From positions 1 through 64,000 of the forward strand of contig NZ_JACGAG010000007.1 in assembly GCF_014050525.1 (NCBI RefSeq): a DNA stretch of 64,000 nucleotides, in the 5' to 3' direction. A program made the translations under genes and the position numbers. Positions 53,935-63,490 of the stretch are shown here, piece after piece. Position 1 is the first letter of the stretch, and every line of letters begins with the position of its first letter. The notes under the pieces are model-generated. The model made no database searches. It was given only the letters and a program-made list of their open reading frames with translations, and was not told where the DNA came from. This DNA is from Clostridium sp. cel8. GTDB taxonomy: Bacteria > Bacillota > Clostridia > Clostridiales > Clostridiaceae.

Positions 53935-55302
53935 ATGAAATCCTTATTAAATTTATTCGTATCAATTGCGACTCAACCTGCTATTCTAGTTGCCTTAATT
54001 GCAATGTTAGGTCTTATTTTACAAAAGAAAAAGACAACAGAAATAGTTCAAGGCACAATTAAAACTTTTGCTGGTTTTCTAGTTCTAATTGGAGGTGCAG
54101 GCATCTTAAGCAGTTCCCTGATGCCTTTTGCCACAATGTTTAAATTTGCACTAAACGTTCAAGGTGTTGTTCCTAGTAATGAAGCCGTTGTTGCACTAGC
54201 TTTAGTTAAATACGGAACTACAACAGCACTTATAATGTTAGTCGGAATGATTGTTAATATTATATTAGCTCGTGTTACAAGATTTAAGTATATTTTTCTA
54301 ACTGGTCAAGCAATGCTTTATGTTTCCTGTTTAACTGCAGTTATTTTGGTAAGTGCTAATTTAGGAACTGGATTTCAAACTATTTTACTTGGAGGCTTAT
54401 TTGAAGGTACATTATTGACTGTTACACCTGCATTATGTCAACCATTTATGCGTAAAATCACAGGTAACGACGCAGTTTCAATGGGGCATACTGGAAATAT
54501 AGGTTATGCTGCTTCAGGATTAATTGGTAAATTATTTGGAAATAGTGAACAGAACACTGAAGATTTAAATGTTCCAAAAAGCTTAAGTTTTTTGCGTGAT
54601 TCCACTGTATCGATTACTTTATTAATGTCTATAGTTTACATTTGTCTAGCTATCGTTGCAGGTCCAAGTTTTGTGGAAACTAAATTAAGCTCAGGAAGTA
54701 ACTTTATAGTATACGCTATTGTTCAAGCTGGAACTTTTGCCGCTGGATTTGTTGTAGTTCTTCAAGGGGTAAGAATGATCTTAGGCGAAATTGTACCTGC
54801 TTTCCAAGGTATTGCTAAAAAATTAGTTCCAAACTCCAAGCCAGCATTAGATGTACCAATTATATTCCCATATGCACCAAACGCAGTTTTAATTGGATTC
54901 TTTGTAAGTTTTATTGTAGGTACAATAAGCATGTTTATAATGATTGGTATGAAGACAACAGTTATTATTCCAGGTGTAGTTGGACACTTCTTCTGTGGTG
55001 CAGCTGCTGGAATTTACGGAAACGCAACTGGAGGAAGACGAGGTGCAATACTTGGCTCCGCATTTAACGGATTATTAATTAGTTGGTTACCACTTTTCAT
55101 TCTACCTGTACTTGGAAACTTAAAACTTGCTGCTTCTACATTTGCAGATACAGATTATTTAATTCCTGGAATCATATTAGGAAAAGTTGGATCTTATGGC
55201 CAATTAGCAGTTATTGTTGGTATTATTGGATTCACACTTGCAGTACTTATTTCAAGCGCTGTATTAAATTCTCGAAGCAAGAGTGAAATTACAGAAAATT
55301 AA
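53935..55302 (+). CDS. PTS ascorbate-family EIIC (UlaA-like)
   Basis: A 455-residue membrane permease of the UlaA/SgaT family with about 11 helices. The family pattern is visible at the N-terminus (LVALIAMLGLILQKKKTTEIVQG) and in the loop region ALCQPFMRKITGNDAVSMGH. By homology the substrate could be L-ascorbate or another sugar acid, but no ascorbate catabolic gene is nearby, so the substrate is open. It begins behind AAGGTAGG and ends before a terminator-like hairpin at 55310. Confidence 0.93.
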   Translation: MKSLLNLFVSIATQPAILVALIAMLGLILQKKKTTEIVQGTIKTFAGFLVLIGGAGILSSSLMPFATMFKFALNVQGVVPSNEAVVALALVKYGTTTALIMLVGMIVNIILARVTRFKYIFLTGQAMLYVSCLTAVILVSANLGTGFQTILLGGLFEGTLLTVTPALCQPFMRKITGNDAVSMGHTGNIGYAASGLIGKLFGNSEQNTEDLNVPKSLSFLRDSTVSITLLMSIVYICLAIVAGPSFVETKLSSGSNFIVYAIVQAGTFAAGFVVVLQGVRMILGEIVPAFQGIAKKLVPNSKPALDVPIIFPYAPNAVLIGFFVSFIVGTISMFIMIGMKTTVIIPGVVGHFFCGAAAGIYGNATGGRRGAILGSAFNGLLISWLPLFILPVLGNLKLAASTFADTDYLIPGIILGKVGSYGQLAVIVGIIGFTLAVLISSAVLNSRSKSEITEN

Positions 55303-55309
55303 AAATTTT

Positions 55310-55337
55310 ACCTCCGGATTACAAGTTCGGGGGTTTT
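55310..55337 (+). terminator. Terminator-like hairpin between EIIC and the PRD regulator
   Basis: ACCTCCGGA pairs with TTCGGGGGT through GU pairs around a 7-base loop and is followed by TTT. It may attenuate read-through into the downstream regulator gene. Confidence 0.5.
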
Positions 55338-55364
55338 ACTCCATTATGAAAAGAGGTGTATTTT

Positions 55365-57422
55365 GTGATTGGTTTTAGTCATACTAAACATGGAGATGAG
55401 TTGTTAAATTTATTATTAAGTGCTAATAGATATCTATCTCTTCAAGAACTAGAAGACCGCTTGAAACTATCTAGGAGAAGTGTTTTCTATGTACTTAAAA
55501 AAGTGAATACTGAACTGGAAAAGTCTAATTTAGATCCTATTCAGCAAATAACCAATGTAGGATACTATTTAACCCCAAGTACTACTTCTTATTTAAATAA
55601 AAATAAATCTTCATCTGACTTTAAATTACAACCTAAACTCAATCGTGATGAAAGGCAAGAATTTATTATATGGAAATTAATAAACGATGAAAAGGTTTCA
55701 TTACTCACAATTATATCAGATTTGAAAGTTTCCAAAAATACTGCCATTAGCGATTTAAAAAATATAAATAACAAATTAAAAAAGTATGGATTAAAATTAA
55801 TTAAATCAAAAGAAGGTAGAAAACTACAGGGAGAAGAATCTGCTCAACGTAATTGGGTATATGAACAATTGAGCAAACACAATTCACTTATCTACAGCCA
55901 ACTTCCAAACGACCCAAGTAAGCTGGCTCAAATTAATACCTATCTTCATCAGTTAGAGAAATCAACTGGCAATTATTTAACAGATGATGCTTTAATGACT
56001 ACAAGCACTTTCATACTGTGGTACTTAAATCGAATTAAAAATTCAAATAGATTATTAATTGATGTTCAAGAAAACTACGATTTTAAAAATTCTTCTGGGT
56101 TACGTTGCACTAAAGAATTTCTAAGTGAAAATGGTATTTCAAATGAAAGTGAAGCTCATTATTTAATAAAAATAATAAATTCAAGTCAGTTTTCTAAAAT
56201 AAATCGAGAAGATTTAACAATAAAAAAACTGATTCCAATTACTAGAGCAATAGTTGATAGATTTAACCAATTAGCAGGCGTTGATATTCCCCCTGAAAAT
56301 TTGGAGATTTCTTTAACTACACACTTACTTTCAACTTATAATCGAGTGAAATACAATATTCCCTATAAACATCCAAATTTAGATCAAATAGAACTAGAAT
56401 ATCATGAACTTTTTAACTTAACAAAATACTCCATTACTTATTTTGAAGAATTTATTTCAAGACACCTAAGTAATGATGAAATAGCACTTATTGCTCTTTA
56501 TTTTGGAAGTGAGCTTAGGAAATTAGAAGAGAAAACTTTGGCAAAGGAAGAACCTGATGTAATTATAGTTTGTTCTAGCGGAATAGGTACATCTATAGCT
56601 CTAGAACAGCAATTATGCAGTCGTTATCCTTTAATTAAATTTTCTTCTCCTATGAGTGTTTTACAATACGAAAGTAGCTCTCTTACAGGAGTTAAACTAG
56701 TCATTAGTACAATAGATTTGCACAAAAGAAAAGATATACCTGTAATTCAAGTTTCCGCAATTCCAAGCTCATTTGAGTGGGATAGAATTACACAGGCACT
56801 TGATAATGTTGGACTAAATAGCACTAAAAATTCACAAATTAATACGGAAAATTTATTAGATATTATAAGCAATTATGCTCGAATTGAAAATGTACTTGGT
56901 CTTAAAAAATCATTGGAAAGTTATTTCAATCAAGTTAAAAGCAATGAAGAACTAACTGCAAAAAATAATATTGGACTGGAAAATCTTCTTTTCAAATCCC
57001 ATATTATAATATGCAAAGAAAATTTAAGTTGGGAGGAATCCATAAAACTTACCTATAATCCGCTTACTCGCGAAAATATAGTAACTGAAAGATATATTAA
57101 TGAAATTATAAACTTAACTAAAAATCATGGACCATATATGGTACTTGGAAAAGGCATTATGCTTGCTCATGCAAAACCAAGTGATGGTGTTAACTCTCTT
57201 GGAATTTCTATATCATTTTTAAAACATGGAGTTTATATACCAAACTTAAAATGTAGAAAATCAGTTAAAGTTAATCTTATTATAGGTTTAGCTCCAGTTG
57301 ATTCAGTAAGTCATCTTAAAGCACTATCACAATTAATGAATAAAATTCAAGATGACAATTGGCTTAATTCTATTTACAAATGCACTAATAAAAAAGAATT
57401 AGAGGAATTACTTTTAGTTTGA
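55365..57422 (+). CDS. BglG/MtlR-type PTS-controlled transcriptional regulator
   Basis: About 685 residues: an N-terminal helix-turn-helix (SLQELEDRLKLSRRSVFYVL), a second HTH, two PRD domains (about 180-395), an EIIB-like domain (IIVCSSGIGTSIALEQQL, about 400-490) and an EIIA-2 domain at the C-terminus (KGIMLAHAKPSDGV). It probably regulates the ascorbate-type PTS operon upstream. The frame opens with a GTG at 55356 that overlaps AGAGGTG, so the GTG at 55365 is preferred. Unlike the other PRD regulator, it is the last gene of its operon. Confidence 0.92.
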   Translation: MIGFSHTKHGDELLNLLLSANRYLSLQELEDRLKLSRRSVFYVLKKVNTELEKSNLDPIQQITNVGYYLTPSTTSYLNKNKSSSDFKLQPKLNRDERQEFIIWKLINDEKVSLLTIISDLKVSKNTAISDLKNINNKLKKYGLKLIKSKEGRKLQGEESAQRNWVYEQLSKHNSLIYSQLPNDPSKLAQINTYLHQLEKSTGNYLTDDALMTTSTFILWYLNRIKNSNRLLIDVQENYDFKNSSGLRCTKEFLSENGISNESEAHYLIKIINSSQFSKINREDLTIKKLIPITRAIVDRFNQLAGVDIPPENLEISLTTHLLSTYNRVKYNIPYKHPNLDQIELEYHELFNLTKYSITYFEEFISRHLSNDEIALIALYFGSELRKLEEKTLAKEEPDVIIVCSSGIGTSIALEQQLCSRYPLIKFSSPMSVLQYESSSLTGVKLVISTIDLHKRKDIPVIQVSAIPSSFEWDRITQALDNVGLNSTKNSQINTENLLDIISNYARIENVLGLKKSLESYFNQVKSNEELTAKNNIGLENLLFKSHIIICKENLSWEESIKLTYNPLTRENIVTERYINEIINLTKNHGPYMVLGKGIMLAHAKPSDGVNSLGISISFLKHGVYIPNLKCRKSVKVNLIIGLAPVDSVSHLKALSQLMNKIQDDNWLNSIYKCTNKKELEELLLV

Positions 57423-57453
57423 ACTTTTGGAAATTCGGAATAATATAATTGAG

Positions 57454-57487
57454 TAAAGGGCCTATTTTTTCAAAAATAAGCCCTTTA
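57454..57487. terminator. Bidirectional terminator between the PRD regulator and MYG1 genes
   Basis: TAAAGGGC and GCCCTTTA with inner TATTTTT/AAAAATA pairing. The stem overlaps the MYG1 stop codon and serves two convergent genes. Confidence 0.75.
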
Positions 57488-58418
57488 TGAATCTCATAAA
57501 TTTACTTGTTTTTAATTTTCTCTTTTCATCAGGTTCTTCTATTGCAAGTTTTGCTAATTTTATAATTCCTTCCAAAGATTCAGCTGCTGCAATAAACCTT
57601 CCAGTATGACAGAATACGGCATCATTAACACCTGTTATATCTTGAAGTTCTTTATCTCTTTTTCCCATCCAAGCTTTAGGAAGCTTTTTTATATCTTCAC
57701 CATCTTCCCCTCTTACAGTCTGAATAATGTAGTTGTTCTTAGTCTTAAATATTACAAACAAAATATCACTATTCTTATCAACTTCTTTAAGTGCCTCTAT
57801 GTATGGGCAATATGTTTCAAGTATTATAACTTCAGGAATTTTCCTAGTTTCATAAGCTTTTATTACCTTTTCTTTTGCTTTAAATACAGATATCTTAAAA
57901 TTTATCTTATTATTTAGAATAGATGTTGCAAACTTAACTGATTCATTAAATCTATCATCTTCCATGCCCTCTTCATACCATAGAGGATTAAAGCTAGATA
58001 GTATAGTTGATATATTCATTAATGGTATTTCGCCTTTACCTATCCATATACCATTATCCAATGCATCTATTCCTTCAATTAAACTCCTATCAATATAATT
58101 AAATACATCTTCTATATCTTCATCACTTAAATCCTTATACTTAAATTTTAATAAATCCCTGCCATACTTATCCCACACAAGACCACAAGATGAAAATGGT
58201 ATTCCATCATCTCTCAATCTTTTATCAATTCCATGGTGATCAAGTTCTCCACCATTAACATCATAAACTATATCTAACTTATCTAATATATCCTTGTTTC
58301 TAGTCCTAATAAGTTCAGTATCAAAAATCTCATTTAATATAGCTGTTGCCATAACCTCATCTGCATGAAATTTTCCGTCATGTGTTCCTATTTTCTTAAA
58401 TTCTCTTTTAATTTCTAT
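57462..58418 (-). CDS. MYG1-family putative exonuclease/phosphohydrolase, non-canonical start
   Basis: MYG1 (UPF0160) proteins are DHH-like metal-dependent hydrolases; the eukaryotic one is a 3-5 RNA exonuclease. The protein shows GELDHHGIDKRL and a C-terminal ITGVNDAVFCHTGRF. The first ATG in frame is at 58352, but the family N-terminus IGTHDGKFHADEVMATAIL is encoded upstream of it, and its His and Asp residues are needed for metal binding. The frame stays open to a TAA at 58431-58433 with no ATG, GTG or TTG. An ATA at 58418 or ATT at 58421 sits just after GAGGGTG. Either a rare start codon is used or the start was mutated. I annotate the ATA start; the ATG start would give 296 residues. Confidence 0.75.
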   Translation of the reverse strand: MEIKREFKKIGTHDGKFHADEVMATAILNEIFDTELIRTRNKDILDKLDIVYDVNGGELDHHGIDKRLRDDGIPFSSCGLVWDKYGRDLLKFKYKDLSDEDIEDVFNYIDRSLIEGIDALDNGIWIGKGEIPLMNISTILSSFNPLWYEEGMEDDRFNESVKFATSILNNKINFKISVFKAKEKVIKAYETRKIPEVIILETYCPYIEALKEVDKNSDILFVIFKTKNNYIIQTVRGEDGEDIKKLPKAWMGKRDKELQDITGVNDAVFCHTGRFIAAAESLEGIIKLAKLAIEEPDEKRKLKTSKFMRFIKGLFLKK

Positions 58419-58435
58419 AATAACACCCTCTTAGT

Positions 58436-58489
58436 TTAATGCACAATTCACAGTTCACAATGCACTGTTTAATGCACAATTCACAATAT
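58436..58489. repeat. Short direct repeats TTAATGCACAATTCACA
   Basis: Two copies of AATGCACAATTCACA (about 58438-58452 and 58471-58485) flank a related TTCACAATGCACTGT segment in the gap between nagB and the MYG1 gene. This looks like a small low-complexity intergenic repeat. Confidence 0.6.
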
Positions 58490-58496
58490 TTATGAT

Positions 58497-59240
58497 TTAC
58501 ATTTCAATGTTAGCATTAATCTTATCTGCCATTTTTCTATCAATTATTACAGTTACATTATTATGAAGCTGTAATAATGTAGAAGGATTCTTAGTTGTAA
58601 TATTTCCATTTAGCAATTCATTTACAGCTTTTATTTTATTTTCACCTTTTACTAGAAGGAGTATTTTTTTAGCTTTCATTATCTGACCTATTCCCATTGT
58701 CAAAGCTTTTTTAGGAACGTCCTCTATGGAATTAAAAAATCTAGAATTTGCCTGTCTTGTACTTTCCGTAAGATTTGTTACATGAGTATTTTTTATTAAA
58801 AAATCATCAGGTTCGTTAAATCCTATATGACCATTACTCCCTATTCCAAGAACTTGTATATCAATTCCACATAATTGTTCTATTTTATTGTCATAATTTT
58901 TAGCTTCATCTTCAAGATTTTCTGCCATACCATTTGGGAAAAATGTATTTGATTTATCTATATTTATATGATTAAACAAATTTTCATTCATAAAATATCT
59001 GTAACTATGCTGATCTTCAGGGTCAAGTCCAACATACTCATCAAGATTTACTGTTTTTACATTTGAAAAATCTATTTCTTTATTTTTATTCATTTCTATA
59101 AGCTTCTTATACATTCCTACTGGAGTGCTTCCAGTTGCAAGGCCTAAAACAGCATCTGGCTTTTCATTTACAGTCTTTTTTAATATTTCTGCAGCAATTT
59201 CGCTCATCTCTTCATAATCTTTAGCTATTAGTAATTTCAT
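58497..59240 (-). CDS. nagB: Glucosamine-6-phosphate deaminase
   Basis: Converts glucosamine-6-phosphate to fructose-6-phosphate and ammonia. The 247-residue protein has [15 protein letters not shown], the catalytic [20 protein letters not shown] block, [13 protein letters not shown] and a HVTNLTEST region. Length is normal. An operator-like palindrome (59307-59318) lies upstream and matches sites upstream of nagR and nagA. GGGAG lies about 12 bases from the ATG. With nagA it feeds N-acetylglucosamine from wall or chitin into glycolysis. Confidence 0.97.
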   Translation of the reverse strand: MKLLIAKDYEEMSEIAAEILKKTVNEKPDAVLGLATGSTPVGMYKKLIEMNKNKEIDFSNVKTVNLDEYVGLDPEDQHSYRYFMNENLFNHINIDKSNTFFPNGMAENLEDEAKNYDNKIEQLCGIDIQVLGIGSNGHIGFNEPDDFLIKNTHVTNLTESTRQANSRFFNSIEDVPKKALTMGIGQIMKAKKILLLVKGENKIKAVNELLNGNITTKNPSTLLQLHNNVTVIIDRKMADKINANIEM

Positions 59241-59306
59241 TGTGTAAACATTCTCCCTTCTATTTATTGATATATAAAGCCAACTTTCTCATATTAATTC
59301 AATACA

Positions 59307-59318
59307 GGTAATTACCAC
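59307..59318. promoter_or_regulatory. NagR operator candidate upstream of nagB
   Basis: AGGTAATTACCA, with the palindromic core GGTAATTACC, lies 67-78 bases upstream of nagB. It resembles the TGGTA-NN-TACCA sites at 60092 and 60264 and the NagR/YvoA consensus TGGTNNANACCA. Confidence 0.6.
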
Positions 59319-59340
59319 TTGTAATATACTAATACTACAT

Positions 59341-60069
59341 TTATTGATTTTTTAAACTAACTCTATATTTAAATTTGTCACCTCTTGCAATAGTTTTAGT
59401 ATACTCAATCACTTGTTTATATGAGTAGGTTATTCTTTCAACTTTTAATCCTGCTTGCCCTTCCGGTACATTTAAATATGCACTTTCCAATTTATTTATT
59501 AAAATTCCTTCAATCGATTCTTCTGCTGAAATTATGTTAATATTAAAATCATCTTTGAAAATTTCATATAGTGATTTTTGCATTAGCATTTCTCTTGTCA
59601 GTCCTTTGAACCTTTTATATGGTAAATAAGTAACCTCATATAACATAGGAATATCATCAGCTAGTCTTATTCTTGATATCTTGTATACAAGTTCATCTTC
59701 TTTAATATTTAACTTTTTTAATATTTCTTTGCTTTCAATAGCTATTTCAAAGCCTAATAAATCTGATGTTGGATTTTTCCCAAGTTTTTTCATTTCATCT
59801 GTAAAAGAATATACTTTTAATAACTTTTGTTCCATTCTTCTTGATGATACAAAATTTCCTTTTCCATGAACTTTATATATGTATCTCTCTTTTTCAAGTT
59901 CATCTAGCGCCTGCCTAACTGTTGTTCTACTAACTGAATATTTTTGGCAAATTTCTCTTTCAGAATCTAACTGATCATTTTCTTTCATATAGTTTTCTAT
60001 TTTATTAATAAGAATATCCATTAATTGTATATATAATGGAGTTTTAGAGTTTTTATCAATTTTATTCAT
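59341..60069 (-). CDS. nagR: GntR/HutC-family regulator of amino-sugar use (NagR-like)
   Basis: A 242-residue protein. It has an N-terminal winged helix (about 10-75, REICQKYSVSRTTVRQALDELE) and a C-terminal UTRA ligand domain (about 90-240, ending VIEYTKTIARGDKFKYRVSL). The match to Bacillus NagR (YvoA) is good. It lies between nagB and divergent nagA, with palindromic sites before all three genes. It likely represses them until glucosamine-6-phosphate or N-acetylglucosamine-6-phosphate binds. The ATG follows AAAGGAG. Confidence 0.88.
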   Translation of the reverse strand: MNKIDKNSKTPLYIQLMDILINKIENYMKENDQLDSEREICQKYSVSRTTVRQALDELEKERYIYKVHGKGNFVSSRRMEQKLLKVYSFTDEMKKLGKNPTSDLLGFEIAIESKEILKKLNIKEDELVYKISRIRLADDIPMLYEVTYLPYKRFKGLTREMLMQKSLYEIFKDDFNINIISAEESIEGILINKLESAYLNVPEGQAGLKVERITYSYKQVIEYTKTIARGDKFKYRVSLKNQ

Positions 60070-60091
60070 CTAGTTTATACTCCTTTGCAAA

Positions 60092-60103
60092 TGGTAACTA
60101 CCA
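60092..60103. promoter_or_regulatory. NagR operator candidate upstream of nagR
   Basis: TGGTA-AC-TACCA, 23-34 bases upstream of the nagR start; best of the three palindromes, implying autoregulation. Confidence 0.65.
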
Positions 60104-60263
60104 CATTTTTAGTTTAATTCTTTACGCTTATCATGTCAATATAGTTTCTAGCTTTTTTCTTATAAATAATGATTATAATAAAGTTTATAACAGATTTACC
60201 AATAAGAATTATAAATATACTTGCAAAAAATGCAAAAACTACTTTATAATTAAATATAGTAAC

Positions 60264-60275
60264 TGGTAATATCCA
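60264..60275. promoter_or_regulatory. NagR operator candidate upstream of nagA
   Basis: TGGTAATATCCA, 47-58 bases upstream of the nagA start; it has one half-site mismatch relative to TGGTA-NN-TACCA. Confidence 0.5.
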
Positions 60276-60321
60276 ATTTAGGACCTTTAAAAATATAAAT
60301 ACTCTTATGGAGGTAATATTA

Positions 60322-61449
60322 ATGTTAATTAAAAATTGTAATATTATTTATTTAAATAAAATAGAAAACGGATCCATACTTGTGGAAAATGGAAAAATCA
60401 AAAAAATTAATCCTAATGAATGTAATACTGATAATGTGGTAGATGCTCATGGTCTTTATTTATCACCAGGTTTTATTGATGTTCACATCCACGGTGCAGG
60501 AGGATTTGATACTATGGATGGTACTGATGAGGCAATTAATAACATTGCTAAAACAATAGTTAAACATGGAACAACTTCATTTGTTCCTACTACTATGACA
60601 GTTTCAACTAAAGCTATATATAAATCTATGAAGGCAATCAAAAAATTAAAGCAAAGTGGAACTGAAGGTGCTAATGTTTTGGGAGCTCACTTAGAAGGCC
60701 CCTTTATAAATTCAGAGGCAATTGGTGCTCAAAATCCAAAGTATATTTTACCTCCATCTATTTCTAATTATAAGAAAATGGTAGGTGACTGCGAAGATGC
60801 TGTTATTTCAATAACATTAGCACCTGAAGTCAATGGAGCTAAAGAACTTATTAAATATCTATCAGAAAAAGGTATTGTTTGTTCAATAGGTCACACTAAA
60901 GCAACTTATAAACAATCAATGGAAGGAATTAAATCTGGCATTTCTCACTCAACTCATCTTTACAATGCAATGACTCCGCTAAATCATAGAGCTCCTGGTG
61001 TTGTTGGTTCTATATTTGATAGTAATATAACAACTGAAACTATTTCAGATGGTATTCATATTTCTTATCCCGCTCTAAGAATTGCTTACAAACAAAAAGG
61101 TACAGACAAATGTCTACTAATAACAGATGCTATGATGGCCTGCTGTATGCCTGATGGTGAGTATTCATTAGGAGGGCAAGATGTTATAGTAAATAACTCT
61201 GCTGCAAGACTTAAGAGTGGTTCCTTAGCAGGTTCAGTTCTCACTCTTGATAAAGCTGTATACAATGTATATAAAAATTGCAATCTTCCTTTAAATGAAG
61301 TTGTAAAAATGGCTACATATAATGGTGCTAAGCACTGCAAAGTTGACGATCACAAGGGGTTAATCAATGAAGGTTATGATGCAGATTTAATTTTATTTGA
61401 TGATGATATTAATATTAAAAAAGTATTTGTTTCAGGTAAGGAAGTTTAA
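60322..61449 (+). CDS. nagA: N-acetylglucosamine-6-phosphate deacetylase
   Basis: Removes the acetyl group from N-acetylglucosamine-6-phosphate, giving the NagB substrate. The 375-residue amidohydrolase has the metal motif DVHIHGAGGFDTMDG, AHLEGPFIN (Glu ligand), IGHTKATY (His), STHLYNAMTPLNHRAPG (His) and the catalytic Asp in LLITDAMMA. The frame opens at 60307, but GGAGG lies after that ATG and 8 bases before the ATG at 60322, which is the start chosen. It is divergent from nagR. Confidence 0.96.
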   Translation: MLIKNCNIIYLNKIENGSILVENGKIKKINPNECNTDNVVDAHGLYLSPGFIDVHIHGAGGFDTMDGTDEAINNIAKTIVKHGTTSFVPTTMTVSTKAIYKSMKAIKKLKQSGTEGANVLGAHLEGPFINSEAIGAQNPKYILPPSISNYKKMVGDCEDAVISITLAPEVNGAKELIKYLSEKGIVCSIGHTKATYKQSMEGIKSGISHSTHLYNAMTPLNHRAPGVVGSIFDSNITTETISDGIHISYPALRIAYKQKGTDKCLLITDAMMACCMPDGEYSLGGQDVIVNNSAARLKSGSLAGSVLTLDKAVYNVYKNCNLPLNEVVKMATYNGAKHCKVDDHKGLINEGYDADLILFDDDINIKKVFVSGKEV

Positions 61450-61650
61450 AATTCATAAAAAAAGCGTTTATTTATATTAATATTATTAAATTTATAAATA
61501 TAGTTTAATGATTTAACAATAAAAAAGCTATATATATATAATTTTATCAAATAACCTTTTATAAAAAAATATGCGTATTTTCTCGCATTGATAAAATAAA
61601 GCATTGAAGGTAATATTAAACAATAACATATTATTTTAGGAGGGATATTT

Positions 61651-62556
61651 ATGTATAAGGATATAATTACATTGTCAGTTGTAAATTTCAATGCTTTATG
61701 GGGTAATAAAGAAGTAAATTTAAATAGAATTCAAGGTTACATTGAAGCAGCAGCAAAAAAAGGTTCTGACATGATTGTTTTCCCAGAAATGAGTTTGACA
61801 GGTTATGATGATGTGGAATCAACTCCAAAAGCTGAAAAAATGCAAACTAAGCTTGCAGAAACTATTCCCGGAGATTCAACAAATAAAATTGAAAGTTTAG
61901 CTAAAAAATTCGGAATGTATGTTATTGTAGGAATGCCTGAAAGAGATAAAAATGATGCAAATAAAATATACAATTCACTTGCAATATTTACACCACAAGG
62001 ATTATATGGATCTTATAGAAAAATGCATCTTCCAGCACCTGAACCAAATTGGGCTGTTAGAGGAGACAAACCAGTACTTTTAGACACGCCATGGGGACCT
62101 ATTGGTGTAGCAATTTGCTATGATTCATATTGTTTTCCTGAGATGACACGTTATTACACAGCTAAAGGTGCTAGATTATACATAAATAGTACTGCATATG
62201 CACATTGTCATGGTCCAAGCCTTGCAAGAACAAATTTAGAAGCTAATTGCATAACAAACGGAATTTATATTGCTTCAGCAAATTTAAGTGGTTTAGATTT
62301 AAATAATTATTTTTGGGGTGGAAGTAGCATAATGGGCCCAGCAAAAGAAATATGGCAAGTACACTATTATACAGGTTTGCCATTCAATGAAAAAGGAGCA
62401 GATCAAGAAAAAATGTATACTGAAACAATTGATTTGAGCTTAGCTACAAGATTTTTATACAAGAATAATGAATCAGTTGGTTCGCCAGATTTTAGACCTG
62501 AAAAATACATTAAAATGTATCAGGATATTTTAGATGATCCAAACTTTGGTAAATAA
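61651..62556 (+). CDS. Carbon-nitrogen hydrolase (nitrilase superfamily)
   Basis: A 301-residue cytoplasmic amidase or related hydrolase. The catalytic triad is intact: Glu46 in VFPEMSLTG, Lys124 in SYRKMHLP and Cys156 in AICYDSYCFPE. The substrate could be an aliphatic or omega-amide, and the family cannot be narrowed by sight. It starts with ATG after AGGAGGG, stands alone, and has a clear terminator at 62594. Pyroglutamyl peptidase is convergent. Confidence 0.92.
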   Translation: MYKDIITLSVVNFNALWGNKEVNLNRIQGYIEAAAKKGSDMIVFPEMSLTGYDDVESTPKAEKMQTKLAETIPGDSTNKIESLAKKFGMYVIVGMPERDKNDANKIYNSLAIFTPQGLYGSYRKMHLPAPEPNWAVRGDKPVLLDTPWGPIGVAICYDSYCFPEMTRYYTAKGARLYINSTAYAHCHGPSLARTNLEANCITNGIYIASANLSGLDLNNYFWGGSSIMGPAKEIWQVHYYTGLPFNEKGADQEKMYTETIDLSLATRFLYKNNESVGSPDFRPEKYIKMYQDILDDPNFGK

Positions 62557-62593
62557 ATATTTTATTAAAAATAATTTATAATATTTCTCAAGA

Positions 62594-62634
62594 TAGGTGC
62601 AATACAGTATATACTACTATATTGCACCTATTTT
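62594..62634 (+). terminator. Intrinsic terminator after the nitrilase-family gene
   Basis: TAGGTGCAATA pairs with TATTGCACCTA (11 bp) and is followed by TTTT. It lies 38 bases past the stop codon. Confidence 0.85.
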
Positions 62635-62776
62635 ACTTACAATTAAGTGATTTTGATTAGATTACACCACTTATTAGAATCATGGTCTACAAAGTAATTA
62701 CATTTTAGCTTCAAGGGATGCTAAAAGCTTAAGCAATATTGATAATGGTCCCACTGAATCTCGCAATTTCTGTTCT

Positions 62777-63388
62777 TCATCTATACTCCTTAACAATTGT
62801 TTTTATAGCAATGTTAATTGCATTTACAATCATATTCAAATCCATTGAAGGAGTATTAGGCTTGTCTACAACTTGTTCTGGCAACAATGGAATATGAATA
62901 AAACCCGCTTTTGTATTTAGTTTATTTTTATAAATATAACTTAAAACTCCATACAGCAAATGATTGCATACAAATGTACCTGCAGTATTTGATACTTCAA
63001 CAGGAATCTTATTCATTTTCATGTCATTTACAATTTTCTTTATTGGAATTGTAGAGAAATACGCTGGTTCACCATCTGGATCAATTAATGAATCAACTGG
63101 CTGATTATTTTCATTATCTGGAATTCTAGCATCATCTATATTGATGGCAACTCTTTCAACTGTAACTGTGTATCTGCCAGATGCCTGTCCTAGACATAAA
63201 ACAACGTCTGGCTTTTCTTCAGCAATTTTTTCTGTTACAACTTTTATGGATTTGTTAAATACTGTTGGAACTTGTAATTTTATTATTTGGGCACCATCTA
63301 TTAAATCATTTAATCTATTAATAGTCTCAAATGCAGGATTAATTTTTTCATTTCCAAATGGATCAAATCCTGTAACCAATATTTTCAT
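62777..63388 (-). CDS. pcp: Pyroglutamyl-peptidase I
   Basis: Removes N-terminal pyroglutamate from peptides. The 203-residue C15 cysteine peptidase begins VTGFDPFGNEKINPA and has the triad Glu78 (TVERVAIN), Cys141 (NTAGTFVCNHLLYG) and His165 (AGFIHIPLLPEQ). Length is slightly shorter than usual (about 210-215). The ATG follows GAGGTAGG. Short out-of-frame coding-like sequence continues past the stop (62700-62776) without a clear start. Confidence 0.95.
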   Translation of the reverse strand: MKILVTGFDPFGNEKINPAFETINRLNDLIDGAQIIKLQVPTVFNKSIKVVTEKIAEEKPDVVLCLGQASGRYTVTVERVAINIDDARIPDNENNQPVDSLIDPDGEPAYFSTIPIKKIVNDMKMNKIPVEVSNTAGTFVCNHLLYGVLSYIYKNKLNTKAGFIHIPLLPEQVVDKPNTPSMDLNMIVNAINIAIKTIVKEYR

Positions 63389-63490
63389 AATAAAACCTAC
63401 CTCTATAATTTTTTCTTATATTATATCCTAATAAAGTACTAATATAAACCTTTTTCTATCTATGTTCATGAAAAGTTAAAGTAGGTAATT

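Noticed and set aside
61446-61691. 81-codon minus-strand frame between nagA and the nitrilase gene
   Set aside because: AT-rich translation of an intergenic region that overlaps the nitrilase start; no ribosome site.
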